Shown here in pieces: positions 4,741 to 6,521 of a stretch of DNA of 6,521 nt. A model generated the notes under the pieces. That model did no database searches and was not told the origin of the DNA. It saw nothing but the letters and a program-made list of their open reading frames with translations. A program made the position numbers and the translations under genes. The stretch's first letter is position 1; each line of letters starts with the position of its first letter. The stretch comes from Candidatus Nanoarchaeia archaeon. GTDB lineage: Archaea; Nanobdellota; Nanobdellia; Woesearchaeales; CG1-02-33-12. The stretch is taken from NCBI GenBank assembly GCA_028711925.1, contig JAQTRH010000055.1, positions 1 to 6,521 of the forward strand, in the 5' to 3' direction.

Positions 4741-6081
4741 TTAAAAATACCCCAGATCTTTTAGTCTTTGTTTCATTTGTTTTTCCCCTTTTTCAGAAAT
4801 TTTTGATTTGCTTAACTTTATTTTATCTCTTTTAATCCAGTCAAGCAATGATGACTTTAATTCATTGAAATCATTTAAATGAGATATGTCTTTCTTCTCA
4901 TTAGGGTCTTTTTCAATGTTATATATCTCATATTTTTCTTTGTCAGGATGATATATCACTTTTATGTTATCCTTGATTACAGCTTTTTTCTCAGTGCCGT
5001 ACATTATTGATTCCATGAATATTTTTCTTTCCTTATTTCCTTTGATTAATGGGATTCCATCAAAACCATAATCTGAATCATTATCAGTTAAATCAATTAT
5101 AGTTGGAGCAATATCCATTATGCTTACTGTATTCTTATTTTTTATTTTTTTGTGCTGGTAAGGAATTCTTAAAATTAATGGAATGTTTACAAGCTCGTTG
5201 TAAAGAGTATGGCCGTGGTCAACTCCGCGGTCATAGGTTCCTGAGCGGTTGTCTCCATGCTCCCAGAATTCCTCTCCGTGGTCTGAGCAGAATATAATTA
5301 TTGTCTTTTCAAGAAGCCCTGTTTTTTTCATATGATTTAAAATATTGCCTACAAAATCATCAGCTATTTTAACCTCCATGTCATATTTATCTTCAACATA
5401 GATTTTTTCTTCATAAGAAAGATTATATTCGGGATTTTTCTTGAGGTTGAGTAGGGAATAATTATTTTCAAAATAAGCCATGTAAATATCTTTTGATATG
5501 AATCTTGCTTTGTTTATATACTTAAAGGGAGCATAAGGAACATGCGGCTCCATTAAATTAATCCAGACAAAGAAATTATTTTCCCTGTTTTCATTCATGA
5601 ATTTCTTTGCTTTTTCTGTTAATATTGCTGAATAAGTCTTTTTCAATCCTATAAATTTCAAAAAGTCATTAAAAGTGTTGTCTTTTTTTGTCTGTGTTTC
5701 ATAAACATCAAATCCACGGCCATAACCTGCTTCAGGATAGCAGACTCCTGAGTTGCCCTGAAAGCATGCAGTCATATATCTTTTTTCCTTCATTACTTCC
5801 TGGATAAGTTTTACATTATTGTTTATTATGTAAACCTTTTCCTCCCCATTATGGTTTTTTTCTTCGGTATAACCAAGGTCAGATGGATACTTTGAAGAAA
5901 GCATTGAACCAAAGCCAGGACCTGTCCATGGGCCTGTGGAATATGCATTATCAAACACAATGCTAGTTTTTGCAAATGAATCTATGTTGGGGGTAATGTT
6001 TTTTTTATTTCCATAGACACCCAGTTTGTCCTTTCTCAGAGTATCTATACTAATTATCAAAACATTCAGTCTTTCACTCAT
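4741..6081 (-). CDS. Sulfatase/alkaline-phosphatase-superfamily enzyme with Thr nucleophile
   Basis: A 446-residue protein of the sulfatase fold. LNVLIISIDTLRKDKLGVYG near residues 5-24 supplies the first metal-binding Asp (D13). GPWTGPGFGSMLSSKYP at 50-66 occupies the active-site position. It has Thr (T53) and no C/S-x-P-x-R motif, so no formylglycine can form and sulfate-ester hydrolysis is doubtful. MEPHVPYAP is near 177-185. FCSDHGEEFWEHG near 264-276 contains D267 and H268. DHGHTLYNELVNIPLI lies near 288-303, YNIEKDPNEKKD is the family's C-terminal motif, and the RLKDLGYF tail is common in related proteins. There is no signal peptide or membrane helix, so it should be cytoplasmic. The ATG at 6081 overlaps the aminotransferase stop by 8 bases; an in-frame TTG at 6087 would add two residues. 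Phosphatase or phospho-group transferase activity on a glycan precursor fits the locus; the substrate is unknown. Confidence 0.85.
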   Translation of the reverse strand: MSERLNVLIISIDTLRKDKLGVYGNKKNITPNIDSFAKTSIVFDNAYSTGPWTGPGFGSMLSSKYPSDLGYTEEKNHNGEEKVYIINNNVKLIQEVMKEKRYMTACFQGNSGVCYPEAGYGRGFDVYETQTKKDNTFNDFLKFIGLKKTYSAILTEKAKKFMNENRENNFFVWINLMEPHVPYAPFKYINKARFISKDIYMAYFENNYSLLNLKKNPEYNLSYEEKIYVEDKYDMEVKIADDFVGNILNHMKKTGLLEKTIIIFCSDHGEEFWEHGDNRSGTYDRGVDHGHTLYNELVNIPLILRIPYQHKKIKNKNTVSIMDIAPTIIDLTDNDSDYGFDGIPLIKGNKERKIFMESIMYGTEKKAVIKDNIKVIYHPDKEKYEIYNIEKDPNEKKDISHLNDFNELKSSLLDWIKRDKIKLSKSKISEKGEKQMKQRLKDLGYF

Positions 6082-6521
6082 TTTCAAAAAATTTCTTTAT
6101 TGTTTTTATCATGTAATCTAAATCCTCTTTTGTCATGTCAGGATAAAGGGGAAGATTAAGCACGCTATTTGATAAAGCCTCAGTCTTAGGCAAATCTCCC
6201 TCTTTATAATTATAATCCTTTTTGTAAAGTGTTTTTAGATGTACTGGCTCAAAGTAAACTTTGTTCATTATTCCATTATCAACCAGATGCTGCTGTAATT
6301 TATCTCTTGTCTCCTTGTCCTTTAACTGTATTGTGTACATCTGATAAACCTGAAAATGATTTTCAATCTCCTTTGGGACAGTTATTGCATCAATCTTTGA
6401 TAATTCACTGCTTAAATAATGCCCATGGCTTCTTCTTATCTCAATAACCTTCTGCATTTTATTGAATTGTGATAATCCGAGTGCAGCGCATATTGTGGGC
6501 ATCCTGAAGTTAAATCCTGGC
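6074..6521 (-). CDS. DegT/DnrJ/EryC1/StrS aminotransferase (partial, 5' end outside window)
   Basis: The last 148 residues are visible and the frame runs off the right edge. The fragment opens with PGFNFRMPTICAALGLSQF, the family's G-x-N-x-R-M...AA-x-G-L-x-Q signature that follows the PLP-binding Lys region; the Lys itself lies outside. It continues with RRSHGHYLSSEL, FQVYQMYTIQL, VYFEPVHLKTLY and the closing LPKTEALSNSVLNLPLYPDM, all typical of this fold-type I PLP family. Members are usually around 370-400 residues, so about 60% is missing. They transfer an amino group, commonly from glutamate or glutamine, onto a keto-sugar nucleotide. This fits the downstream epimerase, which could make or modify such a substrate. 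It is the first visible gene of a three-gene - strand operon and overlaps the sulfatase-fold gene by 8 bases. An ATG at 6502 is internal, not the start. Confidence 0.92.
   Translation of the reverse strand, partial: PGFNFRMPTICAALGLSQFNKMQKVIEIRRSHGHYLSSELSKIDAITVPKEIENHFQVYQMYTIQLKDKETRDKLQQHLVDNGIMNKVYFEPVHLKTLYKKDYNYKEGDLPKTEALSNSVLNLPLYPDMTKEDLDYMIKTIKKFFENE

Noticed and set aside
5103..5297. + strand frame opposite the sulfatase-fold gene
   Set aside because: It is the complement of the conserved SDHGEEFWEHG region and has no motif of its own.
5911..5940. Formylglycine sulfatase signature
   Set aside because: The stretch reads G-P-W-T-G-P-G; the required Cys or Ser followed by x-P-x-R is absent.

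Overview
This window is AT-rich (about two thirds A+T by eye) and most likely comes from an archaeon, probably an uncultured DPANN-type lineage such as Woesearchaeota or Pacearchaeota. The grounds are as follows. TATA-like boxes lie about 25-29 bases upstream of several start codons, the pattern of archaeal and partly leaderless promoters. One gene has a GAGGTG ribosome-binding site. AGA/AGG and ATA codons are frequent. T-tracts follow several genes. A 42-residue Trp-rich protein resembles small hypotheticals I associate with these archaea. The lineage is inference; no rRNA or marker gene is present.

Layout. Left part, + strand: the possible last 33 codons of an upstream gene (to 103), a T-rich spacer, a hexapeptide-repeat (left-handed beta-helix) acyltransferase (296-925), then a single-domain methylenetetrahydrofolate reductase, MetF (1036-1983), with its own TATA box and Shine-Dalgarno site. 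Middle: a short - strand gene (2007-2135, 42 aa) is divergent from a GT4-family glycosyltransferase (2237-3367). The 101 bases between them hold two adjacent perfect inverted repeats and a TATA box for each direction. Right part, - strand: a tight operon read from right to left, made of a DegT/DnrJ/EryC1/StrS aminotransferase (5' end outside the window), a sulfatase/alkaline-phosphatase-superfamily enzyme overlapping it by 8 bases, and a CBS-pair/NAD-dependent epimerase fusion starting 1 base later. The epimerase and the GT4 gene converge and overlap by 11 bases.

Function. Acyltransferase, glycosyltransferase, sugar aminotransferase, sugar-nucleotide epimerase and a sulfatase-fold hydrolase or transferase together look like a surface-glycan locus that makes an amino sugar, modifies it and transfers it. 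MetF is a metabolic gene set inside this locus, and its signature resembles the Bacteroidota form of the enzyme.

The points most worth a second look are the 42-aa gene with its palindromic divergent promoter, the CBS-epimerase fusion, and the sulfatase-fold protein with Thr where a true sulfatase has Cys or Ser. I see no CRISPR array, transposon, tRNA or rRNA, and no clear sign of a wholly new system.
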